DNA of 64,000 bases from Micromonospora violae (GTDB taxonomy: Bacteria; Actinomycetota; Actinomycetes; Mycobacteriales; Micromonosporaceae). Positions 8,274 to 16,245 of this stretch are shown here, in pieces. Position 1 is the first letter of the stretch. Each line of letters opens with the position of its first letter. The DNA lies in the NCBI RefSeq assembly GCF_004217135.1, contig NZ_SHKK01000001.1, positions 1,550,001 to 1,614,000 on the forward strand, given 5' to 3'. Position numbers and translations under genes: made by a program. Below the pieces are notes generated by a model. It saw only the letters and a list, made by a program, of their open reading frames with translations, made no database searches and was not told the origin of the DNA.

Positions 8274-8720
8274 ATGGGCGCAGACAGCCCGCAACCGGTA
8301 CGCATCCTGGTGGTCGACGACGACCCGGGTGACGTGCTGATGATCGAGGAGGCGCTGGCGGACTCCGACGTCGACAAGGTCATCGACGTGGTCAGCGACG
8401 GCGAGGAGGCGATGGAGTTCCTCCGCGCCGAGGGCCGGCACCCGCAGGCCCGCCGACCGGACGTCATCCTGCTGGATCTGAACATGCCGCGGATGGACGG
8501 TCGCCAGGTGCTCGGGGCGGTCAAGCAGGACGATGATCTGCGCACCATCCCGATCGTCGTGCTGACCACCTCCAACGCCGACACCGACATCGTGGGCAGT
8601 TACACGTTGCAGGCCAACGCGTACGTCACCAAGCCGATCGACCTGGACGACTTCAACGACGTGGTCCGCCGCATCGACGAGTTCTTCGGCCGGGTGGTCG
8701 TGCTGCCCAAGCGCAGCTGA
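8274..8720 (+). CDS. Rcp1-like single-domain response regulator
   Basis: A 148-aa CheY-fold receiver with no output domain. D15-D17 form the acidic pocket, D68 in ILLDLNMPRMDG is the phosphoacceptor, T98/T99 and K120 complete the switch. The block SYTLQANAYVTKP and the acidic DLDDF after it are typical of the Rcp1 subfamily, which in cyanobacteria and many other bacteria partners phytochrome-type histidine kinases. The ATG at 8274 follows GAGGCAGGTA. Two direct copies of a TTCCCCGCCAGC-type motif occur at 8199-8226 in the leader. Its kinase is not in the window. It may act with the upstream phosphatase block. Confidence 0.9.
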   Translation: MGADSPQPVRILVVDDDPGDVLMIEEALADSDVDKVIDVVSDGEEAMEFLRAEGRHPQARRPDVILLDLNMPRMDGRQVLGAVKQDDDLRTIPIVVLTTSNADTDIVGSYTLQANAYVTKPIDLDDFNDVVRRIDEFFGRVVVLPKRS

Positions 8721-8833
8721 CGCCCGCGCCACCCGCGCGCATGCTGAATATTTTCCCCGAACCCCCTCGCCGTGAGCGGTCGCGGCCGAGGATCCAGGTG
8801 GGGAAGTAACAGCAGCTGCCTGGGGGCGACAGT

Positions 8834-9205
8834 ATGAGGTTCTCCGTCGTTGAGACCGGTTACGACCAGCGGCAGGTGGATGACTGCCTGGACGAGTTGG
8901 CGATTCGGTTGTCCCGGCTCGCGGCGCGGGCCGAGAGGGCGGCCGGGGAGGCCCGGGAGTGGGACGAGATCCGCCAGGAGGCGGCCTGGCTCAGCGGCCT
9001 CCTGCACCGGCTGGACCTGGGCGATGCCGCCGTCGGCCGACGCGTCGGTGACCCGGGGCGGCGCGAGGCGCGGGTGGACGAGATCCTCGGCCAGGTGACG
9101 GCCGAGCAGGTGCCCCCCGACACCCCGACCGCGGCTGCCGGCGTACCGGGGAGGCGGGTCGGAGTCGGCGGCCGGGACGCGCAGCCGCCGCCGGGTCGTC
9201 GCTGA
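8834..9205 (+). CDS. Small DivIVA-like domain protein
   Basis: This 123-aa protein begins with the DivIVA-type signature FSVVETGYDQRQVDDCLDEL, followed by an R/A/E-rich helical stretch to about residue 65 likely to form a coiled coil, and a proline/glycine-rich tail. DivIVA/Wag31 proteins mark curved membrane and polar growth sites. This one is much shorter, so a role as cell-pole adaptor or orphan fragment is possible. A GGGGGCGACAG stretch precedes the ATG. The next gene is convergent. Confidence 0.7.
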   Translation: MRFSVVETGYDQRQVDDCLDELAIRLSRLAARAERAAGEAREWDEIRQEAAWLSGLLHRLDLGDAAVGRRVGDPGRREARVDEILGQVTAEQVPPDTPTAAAGVPGRRVGVGGRDAQPPPGRR

Positions 9206-9229
9206 GCAGCGCGGGAGCGGGTGCCCGGC

Positions 9230-10078
9230 TCAGGCGGTCAGCGCCGCCGCGACGGTGGTCGCCCGGTCCTCGTGCTGGGCGTACGCGTCGGGGTAGGCGG
9301 AGATCTGCACCGACTGGGCGGCGGCGGTGATGCTCATGTCCTGCCAGCCGGGGATCTCCTTGAGGGCGGTGTAGAAGGCCCGAGCGGCGTACGCCGGGCG
9401 CATCAGCTGGGCCACCGTGCCCCAGCCGCTGCTGGGCCGCTGCTGGAACAGCCCGACCGAGTCGTGGTCGGACCCGCTGCCCTGGTTCGGGTACTGCGCC
9501 GACTCCGGCAGGACGTCGCTGGCCAGGTTGTAGAGGTTGCTCTCCTGCATGGCGGTGGCCAGCGCCACCACCAGGGCGCGGCGCGGCATCTTCATCTCCA
9601 GACCGACGTCCACGATGATCTTCGCGTTGTCCATCTGTGCCTGGTCGAGTCCGGCGACCGGGCGGGGGCGGCGGGGCTTGGCCGGCTTCTTGGGCGCCTT
9701 GCGCTTGGGGGTGGGCGTGGCCGTCGCCGTCGCCGTCGGGCTGGGCAGGATCCGGGCGGGGGCGATGTCGCGGTCCAGCGATCGGGAGGCGCGCTCATCG
9801 GCGATGGCGGCCCGGTCGGCCACCGCCTCGGCGAGCGGCTCGACCGTACGGGGTGTGTCGTCGCTGCCGCGCACGGCGGCGACCGCGGCGAGGCTGAGGC
9901 AGCAGGTGACACCGGTGGCCAGCGCCACCCGCAGCGGGGTCGAGCCGAGCAGGGTGCGGCGAGGCGGTTCGGGGGCGCGGTGACGGCCGATCGTCCGTTC
10001 GGTTGATACGGCGTGGTCCGAAGGGGTGGTCGGGCGCGCGTCGGTCAGCTTCTGGGCACGGGGGTCGTCGGGATGCAC
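9230..10078 (-). CDS. Secreted or membrane-anchored lysozyme-like protein
   Basis: This 282-aa protein has a cytoplasmic basic N-terminus, one hydrophobic segment (LRVALATGVTCCLSLAAVAAV, about residues 48-68), a P/T/K-rich spacer, and a C-terminal domain of about 130 residues. That domain starts DNAKIIVDVGLEMKMPRRAL and includes VVALATAMQESNLYNLA and HDSVGLFQQRPSSGWG, the layout of actinobacterial transglycosylase/lysozyme-like domains, with Glu in AMQESNL the plausible catalytic acid. It probably acts on peptidoglycan outside the membrane. A stable hairpin lies in its leader (10107-10131). Catalysis is inferred from fold motifs only. Confidence 0.7.
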   Translation of the reverse strand: MHPDDPRAQKLTDARPTTPSDHAVSTERTIGRHRAPEPPRRTLLGSTPLRVALATGVTCCLSLAAVAAVRGSDDTPRTVEPLAEAVADRAAIADERASRSLDRDIAPARILPSPTATATATPTPKRKAPKKPAKPRRPRPVAGLDQAQMDNAKIIVDVGLEMKMPRRALVVALATAMQESNLYNLASDVLPESAQYPNQGSGSDHDSVGLFQQRPSSGWGTVAQLMRPAYAARAFYTALKEIPGWQDMSITAAAQSVQISAYPDAYAQHEDRATTVAAALTA

Positions 10079-10106
10079 CTGCCGAGGCTAAAGAGCTGAC
10101 TGGTCG

Positions 10107-10131
10107 ATGCCACCGGCCCGTACGGTGGCAT
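10107..10131 (-). promoter_or_regulatory. Leader hairpin of the lysozyme-like gene
   Basis: A perfect 9-bp inverted repeat (ATGCCACCG / CGGTGGCAT) with a 7-nt loop lies 29-53 nt upstream of the start at 10078. It could be a 5'-UTR regulatory structure or an operator. Confidence 0.4.
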
Positions 10132-10363
10132 GCGCCACAATTTGCCCTGATCATGGTGACTTTAACCGGCAAAATACCAGCTAACCTGATCAACCTCGCG
10201 GACTCCACCAGACGGTTATTCCCGACTTGGCGGGTGAATGCGCTCGCGGCGAGGGGCTGTCGGTCCGACGTCCGGCCGTGCTCCAGGTTCCACCGAACGG
10301 CCGATGTCAGGCCACCAAAGGTGCACCGACTCCTCGGCCGATCCTCCGGCGGGTGCCGCGTCA

Positions 10364-10440
10364 GGATCCACTCGGCTTTCATGAAGTCGGGGTAACCCCG
10401 CCACCCGGACACCGCGACTTTCAGCAACCCGAGTTGATCA
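10364..10440. repeat. Long palindromic element, copy L1 (77 bp)
   Basis: An imperfect inverted repeat bounded by GATCCACTCGG and GAGTTGATC. Its internal arms are related to the other three copies (24887, 25797, 45635). It lies 93 bp past the 3' end of the OsmC gene. The inner arms are more diverged here (GTAACCCCG / GGACACCGCG) than in the other copies. Confidence 0.8.
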
Positions 10441-10532
10441 GCGGGTGATGGCCGCAGTGCCCGTCGGCGTCGTAGACAAAGTCGCCGAGGCCCTCCGCAA
10501 GATCGTGCTCGACCCGGGGCCGCCCGAGCGGG

Positions 10533-10958
10533 TCAGTGTCGGCCGTTCTCGGCCGGGGTGACGGTCAATCGGTGCCGGCTGGCATCGCCGCTGGAGAACG
10601 GCCAGAGCTGGTCGGCGTACTCGACCAGATCAGCCAGTTGATCCCGGCTCAGCCCGGCTGAGGAAATCTGCGCGTGCACGTCGGCCCGGTAGCGGCCGTC
10701 GGTGTCGCGCCCCAGCTTCGCCTCCGCCCGGACCTGCACGGTGTGCGCCTCGTCGGTGATCTCCCCGGCCACCTCCACCGCCGCGTGGTGCAGGCAGGAG
10801 GCGAAGGCCGCGGCCAGCAACTGCTCCGGGGTCAGCCCGGTGCAGTGCGGCGCCAGCGGTGACGCCAGCGCGGAGGAGAGCCCGCCATCGTCGGTGCGTA
10901 CGTGACCGCCCTCGGCGGTCGCTGTGGCCTCACGCAGCCAGGAACTCTGATCCGGCAT
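10533..10958 (-). CDS. OsmC/Ohr family peroxiredoxin-like protein
   Basis: A 141-aa OsmC-fold protein of the Ohr type, which reduces organic hydroperoxides using two cysteines. The first Cys lies in LAPHCTGLTPEQLLAAAFASC and the second in FASCLHH, where a conserved family cysteine sits. The start MPDQSSW at 10958 is chosen because the upstream frame has non-coding composition and the Ohr fold starts there. It lies 29 nt downstream of the Ser/Thr kinase gene on the same strand, so the two are probably one operon. OsmC versus Ohr assignment is not settled by eye. Confidence 0.8.
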   Translation of the reverse strand: MPDQSSWLREATATAEGGHVRTDDGGLSSALASPLAPHCTGLTPEQLLAAAFASCLHHAAVEVAGEITDEAHTVQVRAEAKLGRDTDGRYRADVHAQISSAGLSRDQLADLVEYADQLWPFSSGDASRHRLTVTPAENGRH

Positions 10959-10987
10959 CGCGTTTCTCCCGTCGCTCACCGGGTCGG

Positions 10988-11923
<936 letters not shown>

Positions 11924-12109
11924 CGACCACTCCTCGCCTCGCCCCGCCGACGGCGGGTGCTCCGATCGCGGTACCCGACCTGCGAGCTGGGCAAACCGGA
12001 GGCCGATTCCGGGGCGGACGACGCCGCGCCACGGCGGCGGGTGCGGTAGCTTGCGAGCCAGGGCCGGTGTCACCGATTGTGCCGGCACGGTCACCGAGGG
12101 GACGCCGCG

Positions 12110-12340
12110 ATGAGCGAGGTCACCGTACGCTTCGTCGGCGGGCCCGCGGACGGCCTGGTCCGGCTGCTGCCGGCCGGGTCGGACGGCGCCCCACCGATGC
12201 GGTGGATCCTGCGGCATCCGGACGGCACGGGGCCGGTGCAGCCCGGCCCGGACCACCTCTACGAACGTGACCGGCCCGACGAGGCGGGCGGCTGGAGCAT
12301 GCGCTTCGTGCGCACCGACGCGTACGGGGTGTCCGAGTGA
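12110..12340 (+). CDS. Conserved hypothetical small protein (76 aa)
   Basis: A small soluble protein starting MSEVTVRFVGGPADGLVRLL and ending with GWSMRFVRTDAYGVSE. The FVGGPADG start is typical of a conserved actinobacterial/phage family of short proteins with no known role. The ATG follows GAGGGGACGCCGCG. A TAGCTT -10-like motif is at 12047. It lies 110 bp before the two-component regulator but is probably expressed separately. Confidence 0.65.
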   Translation: MSEVTVRFVGGPADGLVRLLPAGSDGAPPMRWILRHPDGTGPVQPGPDHLYERDRPDEAGGWSMRFVRTDAYGVSE

Positions 12341-12382
12341 CCTCAAGGCGGGGCTGACCGGTGGCGTCGCGTCGGCCCGGCC

Positions 12383-12421
12383 GCACAGCTGACGCACAGC
12401 GTCCGCAGGGGCGCGGCACAG
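12383..12421 (+). promoter_or_regulatory. Four direct repeats with an 11-bp period (OmpR-family operator candidate)
   Basis: GCACAG, GCACAG, GCAGGG and GCACAG start at 12383, 12394, 12405 and 12416, exactly one helical turn apart. OmpR/PhoB-type regulators bind tandem direct repeats with this spacing, and the array ends 29 nt before the regulator start at 12451. Autoregulation is the natural inference. Confidence 0.55.
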
Positions 12422-12450
12422 ACATCGTGGCCACGATGGGGGGCATGGTC

Positions 12451-13191
12451 ATGAACGGGCAGGCCGCGCCGAGCCGGATCGAGCTGCGTCGCCCCGACGG
12501 CGAACCCGTCCGGGTGCTGGTGGTCGACGACGAGCCGACGCTCACCGACCTGCTGTCGATGGCCCTGCGCTACGAGGGCTGGCAGGTCCGCACCGCCGGC
12601 GACGGCATGACGGCGTTGAGCACCGCCCGAGGGTTCCAGCCGGACGCCGTGGTGCTCGACGTGATGCTGCCCGACCTGGACGGCTTCCAGGTGCTGCGCC
12701 GGCTACGCGAGCACGCCCCCGCCGTGCCGGTGCTCTTCCTGACCGCCCGCGACGCGGTCGAGGAACGCATCGCCGGGCTGACCGTGGGCGGCGACGACTA
12801 CGTCACCAAACCGTTCAGCCTGGAGGAGGTGATCGCCCGGCTGCGCGCGCTGCTGCGCCGATCCGGGCTGGCGATCGCCGCCCGTGAGGAGGCGGTGCTG
12901 ACCGTCGGTGACCTCAGCCTCGACGAGGACAGCCACGAGGTCCGCCGGGCCGGGCAGCTCGTCACCCTCACCGCCACCGAGTTCGAGCTGCTGCGCTACC
13001 TGATGCGCAATCCGCGCCGGGTGCTCAGCAAGGCGCAGATCCTCGACCGGGTGTGGAACTACGACTTCGGCGGCCAGGCCAACGTGGTGGAGCTGTACAT
13101 CTCGTACCTGCGCAAGAAGATCGACGCCGGTCGGGCGCCGATGATCCACACGCTGCGCGGCGCGGGCTATGTCCTCAAGCCCGCCGAGTAG
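12451..13191 (+). CDS. OmpR/PhoB-family response regulator
   Basis: A 246-aa DNA-binding response regulator. The receiver carries the acidic VVDDEPTL, the phosphoacceptor Asp in VVLDVMLPDLDGF, the FLTARD switch threonine and the DDYVTKPF lysine. The C-terminal winged helix begins with LTVGDLSLDEDSHEV and ends with MIHTLRGAGYVLKP. Upstream in-frame starts exist at 12361, 12427, 12436 and 12445. The ATG at 12451 is chosen because GGGGGG at 12438 is then well spaced as a ribosome site. It overlaps the kinase gene by 23 nt. The ligand or stress is unknown. Confidence 0.92.
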   Translation: MNGQAAPSRIELRRPDGEPVRVLVVDDEPTLTDLLSMALRYEGWQVRTAGDGMTALSTARGFQPDAVVLDVMLPDLDGFQVLRRLREHAPAVPVLFLTARDAVEERIAGLTVGGDDYVTKPFSLEEVIARLRALLRRSGLAIAAREEAVLTVGDLSLDEDSHEVRRAGQLVTLTATEFELLRYLMRNPRRVLSKAQILDRVWNYDFGGQANVVELYISYLRKKIDAGRAPMIHTLRGAGYVLKPAE

Positions 13192-14668
13192 CCGCCACCC
13201 GCTGCGTGCCGCCCGCCGGTGGCTGGCCGGGCGCTCCCTGCGTACCCGACTGGTGTTTGCCCTGCTCGCGCTGCTGGCGGTGGTCAGCGTCGCCATCGGT
13301 GCGCTGACCACGGTGGCGCTGCGGCACTTCCTGATCGACCGGCTGGATGCCCAACTGGCCCCCGCGACGGGCCTGCGGGCTGACCGTCCGGGCCGGCCGG
13401 CCTTCCCCGGCAACGGACCGGGCATCCCACCCGGGTTGCCGTCCGGCACCGTGGTCGCCGAGATCACCGACGGCCGGGTGACCAGTGCCCGGACCCTGAC
13501 CAAGACCGTCTCCGACGCCTTCCCGGACCCGCAGTCCGTGCCGGTGGCGGAGGTCGCCGCGCTGGCGGACCTGCCGGTCGACACCGCACCGCGCACCGTC
13601 GACCTCGGTGATCGCGGTGACTACCGGGCCGTGGCCCGGCAGTACTGGGACGGCCGGGTACGCGTCGTCGCGGTCCCGCTCGCCGGTGTCCAGGAGATCG
13701 TCTGGGGGATGATCGCGGCGCAGCTCGGGGTCGCCGCCGTCGGGTTGGTCATCGCCGGTGCCGCCGGGGCGTTGATCGTGCGGGCCACCCTGCGACCGCT
13801 GCACCGGGTGGCGGCCACCGCCACCCGCGTCACCGAACTGCCCCTGGACCGTGGGGAGGTGGCGCTCGCCGTCCGGGTCCCGGCCGCCGACACCGACCCG
13901 CGCACCGAGGTCGGTCAGGTCGGCGCGGCGCTGAACCGGATGTTGGGCCACGTCGCCGACGCGCTCTCCGCCCGGCAGGCCAGCGAGACCCGGGTACGCC
14001 AGTTCGTCGCCGACGCCAGCCACGAACTGCGGACGCCCCTCGCGGCGATCCGCGGCTACGCCGAGGTGGCCCGGCGTGGCCGCGACGAGGTTCCCGCCGA
14101 CGTGGCGCATGCGCTGCGCCGGGTGGAGTCGGAGAGCGTCCGGATGACCAGCCTCGTCGACGACCTGCTGCTGCTGGCCCGCCTCGACACCGGTCGGCCG
14201 CTCGCGGTCGAACCGGTCGACCTGACCGCCCTGCTGGTGGACGCGGTCGGCGACGCGCACGTCGCCGGCCCCGACCACCGTTGGCGGCTCGAACTGCCCG
14301 AGGTGGCGACCCGGGTGCCCGGCGACGCCGCCCGGCTGCACCAGGTGGTGGCGAACCTGCTCACCAACGCCCGGGTGCACACCCCGCCGGGCAGCACGGT
14401 CACCACCGCGCTGGCCGTCGACGCCGGCAGCGCCGTGCTCACCGTCGCCGACGACGGGCCGGGGGTGCCGGCGCAGCTGCAACCGGAGATGTTCGAGCGG
14501 TTCGCCCGGGGCGACAGCTCCCGGTCCCGGACGCACGGCAGCACCGGCCTCGGCCTCGCGATCGTCGCTGCGGTGGTGGAGGCCCACCACGGCACCGTCG
14601 ACGTGGACAGCCGTCCGGGTCGGACCGTGTTCACCGTCCGGTTGCCGAATCCCACAGCTGACGCATAG
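13169..14668 (+). CDS. Sensor histidine kinase (HAMP-HisKA-HATPase)
   Basis: A 499-aa membrane kinase partnering the preceding regulator. Transmembrane helix 1 is at about residues 28-50, an extracytoplasmic region about 51-180, and helix 2 follows (AAQLGVAAVGLVIAGAAGAL). A HAMP-like linker comes next, then the H-box FVADASHELRTPLAAIRGY with the phosphorylated His, the N-box NLLTNARVHT, the G1 box VADDGPGVP and the GSTGLGLAIV G2 box. All catalytic boxes are intact. The extracellular region carries no recognised sensor domain. The start overlaps the regulator's end by 23 nt. Confidence 0.92.
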   Translation: MSSSPPSSRHPLRAARRWLAGRSLRTRLVFALLALLAVVSVAIGALTTVALRHFLIDRLDAQLAPATGLRADRPGRPAFPGNGPGIPPGLPSGTVVAEITDGRVTSARTLTKTVSDAFPDPQSVPVAEVAALADLPVDTAPRTVDLGDRGDYRAVARQYWDGRVRVVAVPLAGVQEIVWGMIAAQLGVAAVGLVIAGAAGALIVRATLRPLHRVAATATRVTELPLDRGEVALAVRVPAADTDPRTEVGQVGAALNRMLGHVADALSARQASETRVRQFVADASHELRTPLAAIRGYAEVARRGRDEVPADVAHALRRVESESVRMTSLVDDLLLLARLDTGRPLAVEPVDLTALLVDAVGDAHVAGPDHRWRLELPEVATRVPGDAARLHQVVANLLTNARVHTPPGSTVTTALAVDAGSAVLTVADDGPGVPAQLQPEMFERFARGDSSRSRTHGSTGLGLAIVAAVVEAHHGTVDVDSRPGRTVFTVRLPNPTADA

Positions 14669-14689
14669 CCGGCATCACCGGGTCGCCGG

Positions 14690-15823
14690 TCAGCCGGCGG
14701 CGGCCTCGCGGACCAGCCGGCGTGCCTCGTCCCGGGGCACGCCGGTGGCGCGGAGGAGGTCGTTGGCGGCGGTACGCAGCTGGGAGACCACGATCGTCCC
14801 GGAGAAGCCCAGGCCCTGCCGGCAGGCCATGCCCGCCTCCCGGACGGCGTGCAGCACCCGCTCCCGGGCCTGCACCGGCTCCTGCGCGGCCCCGAACTCC
14901 CGGTGCAACAGCCGGACCGCCTCGCCGAGGTGCTCCACCGCCGCGGGCAGGGCGGCCGGCACCGGTTCCTCGTCGCGCAGGGTGGTGCCGATCCGGCGGA
15001 CCAGACCGCGACTGTTGCGGAAGGCCCGCTCCATGTGCGTCACCCCGGCGCGGTACGCGGCGATCGCCGGGCGTCGTCGCCACCGCACCGGGGAGAGTCG
15101 GACCACCTCGTCGGCGGCGGTCGTCACGGCGACGAGCTGACGCAGTTGCGAGTCGGCCGCGCGCATCCGGTCCAGCACCGCCCGCGCGCGGCCCCAGTCC
15201 GCCTCGGCCAGCGCCTGCGCCGAGGCGGTCATCTCCCGGGCGAACAGGTCCAGGGCGGGCTCGGCGGAGCGGCGCACCATCCGCATCGGGTTGAGGGGCA
15301 GCAACACGAGCATGACGAACAGCCCCGCCGCCCCGCCGACCAGCGCGTTCACCGTTCGAGGCAGCTCCAGGTCCGGCGCGGTCGGGGTGAGGGTGGCGAT
15401 GAGCACCGCGGTACCACCGGCCTGGGTCATCAGCGCGCCGGCGCCGCGTACCAGCACCGACGCCGCGATCGCCAGGAAGACGATCACACCGGTCTGCCAG
15501 GGGCCGGTGCCGAACAGGCTGATCAGCAGGTCACCCACGCCGATGCCGAGCACCACCCCGGCGACCAGTTCCAGCGCGCGGTGAGCACGTTTGCCCAGCG
15601 ACGCCGCGATGACGCCGACCGCCGCGGCCGGCGCGAAGGTCGGCTCCGGGTTGCCGAGCAGTTCCCGGGCGACCAACCAGGCCAGGGCGGCGGCCACGCC
15701 GGCCTGGAGCGCCACGATCAGGTAGAGCCGGGCCCGCTGACGACTCTCCCGAACGGCCCGCGCGGCGCGGGTCCGCAGCTTGCTCGCCGCCCGGGCCCCG
15801 GTCGCCCCGGCCGTGAATCTCAT
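14690..15823 (-). CDS. FUSC / aromatic acid exporter family membrane protein
   Basis: This 377-aa protein has about six hydrophobic segments in its N-terminal half (LYLIVALQAGVAAALAWLVA, FAPAAAVGVIAASLG, ELVAGVVLGIGVGDLLISLF, then VIVFLAIAASVLV, TAVLIATLTPTA and VGGAAGLFVMLVLLPLN). A long soluble C-terminal region of about 190 residues follows. This is the layout of the FUSC/ArAE (aromatic acid exporter, DUF939) proteins, which export aromatic acids or similar anions. The ATG at 15823 (MRFTAGATG) gives a short basic N-terminus before helix 1. It lies 47 nt downstream of the transducer gene on the same strand. Substrate unknown. Confidence 0.8.
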   Translation of the reverse strand: MRFTAGATGARAASKLRTRAARAVRESRQRARLYLIVALQAGVAAALAWLVARELLGNPEPTFAPAAAVGVIAASLGKRAHRALELVAGVVLGIGVGDLLISLFGTGPWQTGVIVFLAIAASVLVRGAGALMTQAGGTAVLIATLTPTAPDLELPRTVNALVGGAAGLFVMLVLLPLNPMRMVRRSAEPALDLFAREMTASAQALAEADWGRARAVLDRMRAADSQLRQLVAVTTAADEVVRLSPVRWRRRPAIAAYRAGVTHMERAFRNSRGLVRRIGTTLRDEEPVPAALPAAVEHLGEAVRLLHREFGAAQEPVQARERVLHAVREAGMACRQGLGFSGTIVVSQLRTAANDLLRATGVPRDEARRLVREAAAG

Positions 15824-15870
15824 GGCGGGGGGTACCCGGCGCGGCCCACGGCCGAACCTGCGCCGAACGG

Positions 15871-16245
15871 CTACGCCGGGTACGCCATGGCCGCGGTGAG
15901 GGCGACCACCCCGGGCAGCCGGGTGTCCTGGCGCAGGAACTGCACCACCACCGGCACCGGGGAGCGCAGCAGACAGCCGTACGGCCGGTCGAGCCGCACC
16001 GCCTCCGGGTCGATCAGGTCGTTGAGCCGGACATGTCGCACCCGACGGGCGTCGACGGTGATGGCGTACGGGCCGACCGGCTCGGCGTCCTCGTAGTAGA
16101 GGTGCAGCTCGGTGTCGGCGCGGGTGTCCGTGGTGTTCAGGACGCAGAGCTGATCGAAGCTGGTGAACGCCGGCTCCGGGCCGGTGCTGGGGAACGGGAT
16201 GTGCCCGCCCGGCACGACCCACAGGCGGGCGCCGACCTCGGTCAT
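15871..16245 (-). CDS. Sensory rhodopsin transducer-family protein (ASRT-like)
   Basis: This 124-aa soluble beta-rich protein resembles the Anabaena sensory rhodopsin transducer family: a start with LWVVPGGHIPF, then FDQLCVLNTTDTRADTELHLYYEDAEPVGPY in two strands, and RRVRHVRLNDLIDPEAV near the middle. Family members bind small molecules, sugars or DNA and in Anabaena tetramerise beneath a rhodopsin. No rhodopsin is encoded nearby. Its ATG overlaps the stop of the FAD oxidase gene upstream (ATGA), so the two are translationally coupled. A role in binding the oxidase product or substrate is possible but untested. Confidence 0.75.
   Translation of the reverse strand: MTEVGARLWVVPGGHIPFPSTGPEPAFTSFDQLCVLNTTDTRADTELHLYYEDAEPVGPYAITVDARRVRHVRLNDLIDPEAVRLDRPYGCLLRSPVPVVVQFLRQDTRLPGVVALTAAMAYPA

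Larger units (their letters stand above)
10079..10532. other. 454-bp intergenic region with leader hairpin and palindromic repeat
   Basis: This gap separates two minus-strand genes. The part near 10078 holds an AT-richer stretch (10140-10220) that is probably the promoter and leader of the lysozyme-like gene, including two TGATCAGG-type motifs on the minus strand. The part from 10364 to 10440 is a copy of the long palindromic family. A 37-codon open stretch from 10448 has no recognisable start signal and is not called. I see no riboswitch consensus. Confidence 0.5.

Noticed and set aside
10079..10260. c-di-AMP (ydaO-type) riboswitch before the lysozyme-like gene
   Set aside because: The expected conserved sequence blocks are not visible by eye. 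Only a simple hairpin is seen.
10448..10561. 37-codon open stretch starting with ATG after L1
   Set aside because: No ribosome site and it runs into the 3' end of the opposite-strand OsmC gene.
12384..14668. CACAGCTGACGCA found both at 12384 and at 14654
   Set aside because: The second copy lies in the coding end of the kinase gene, so the match is more likely chance than a second operator.
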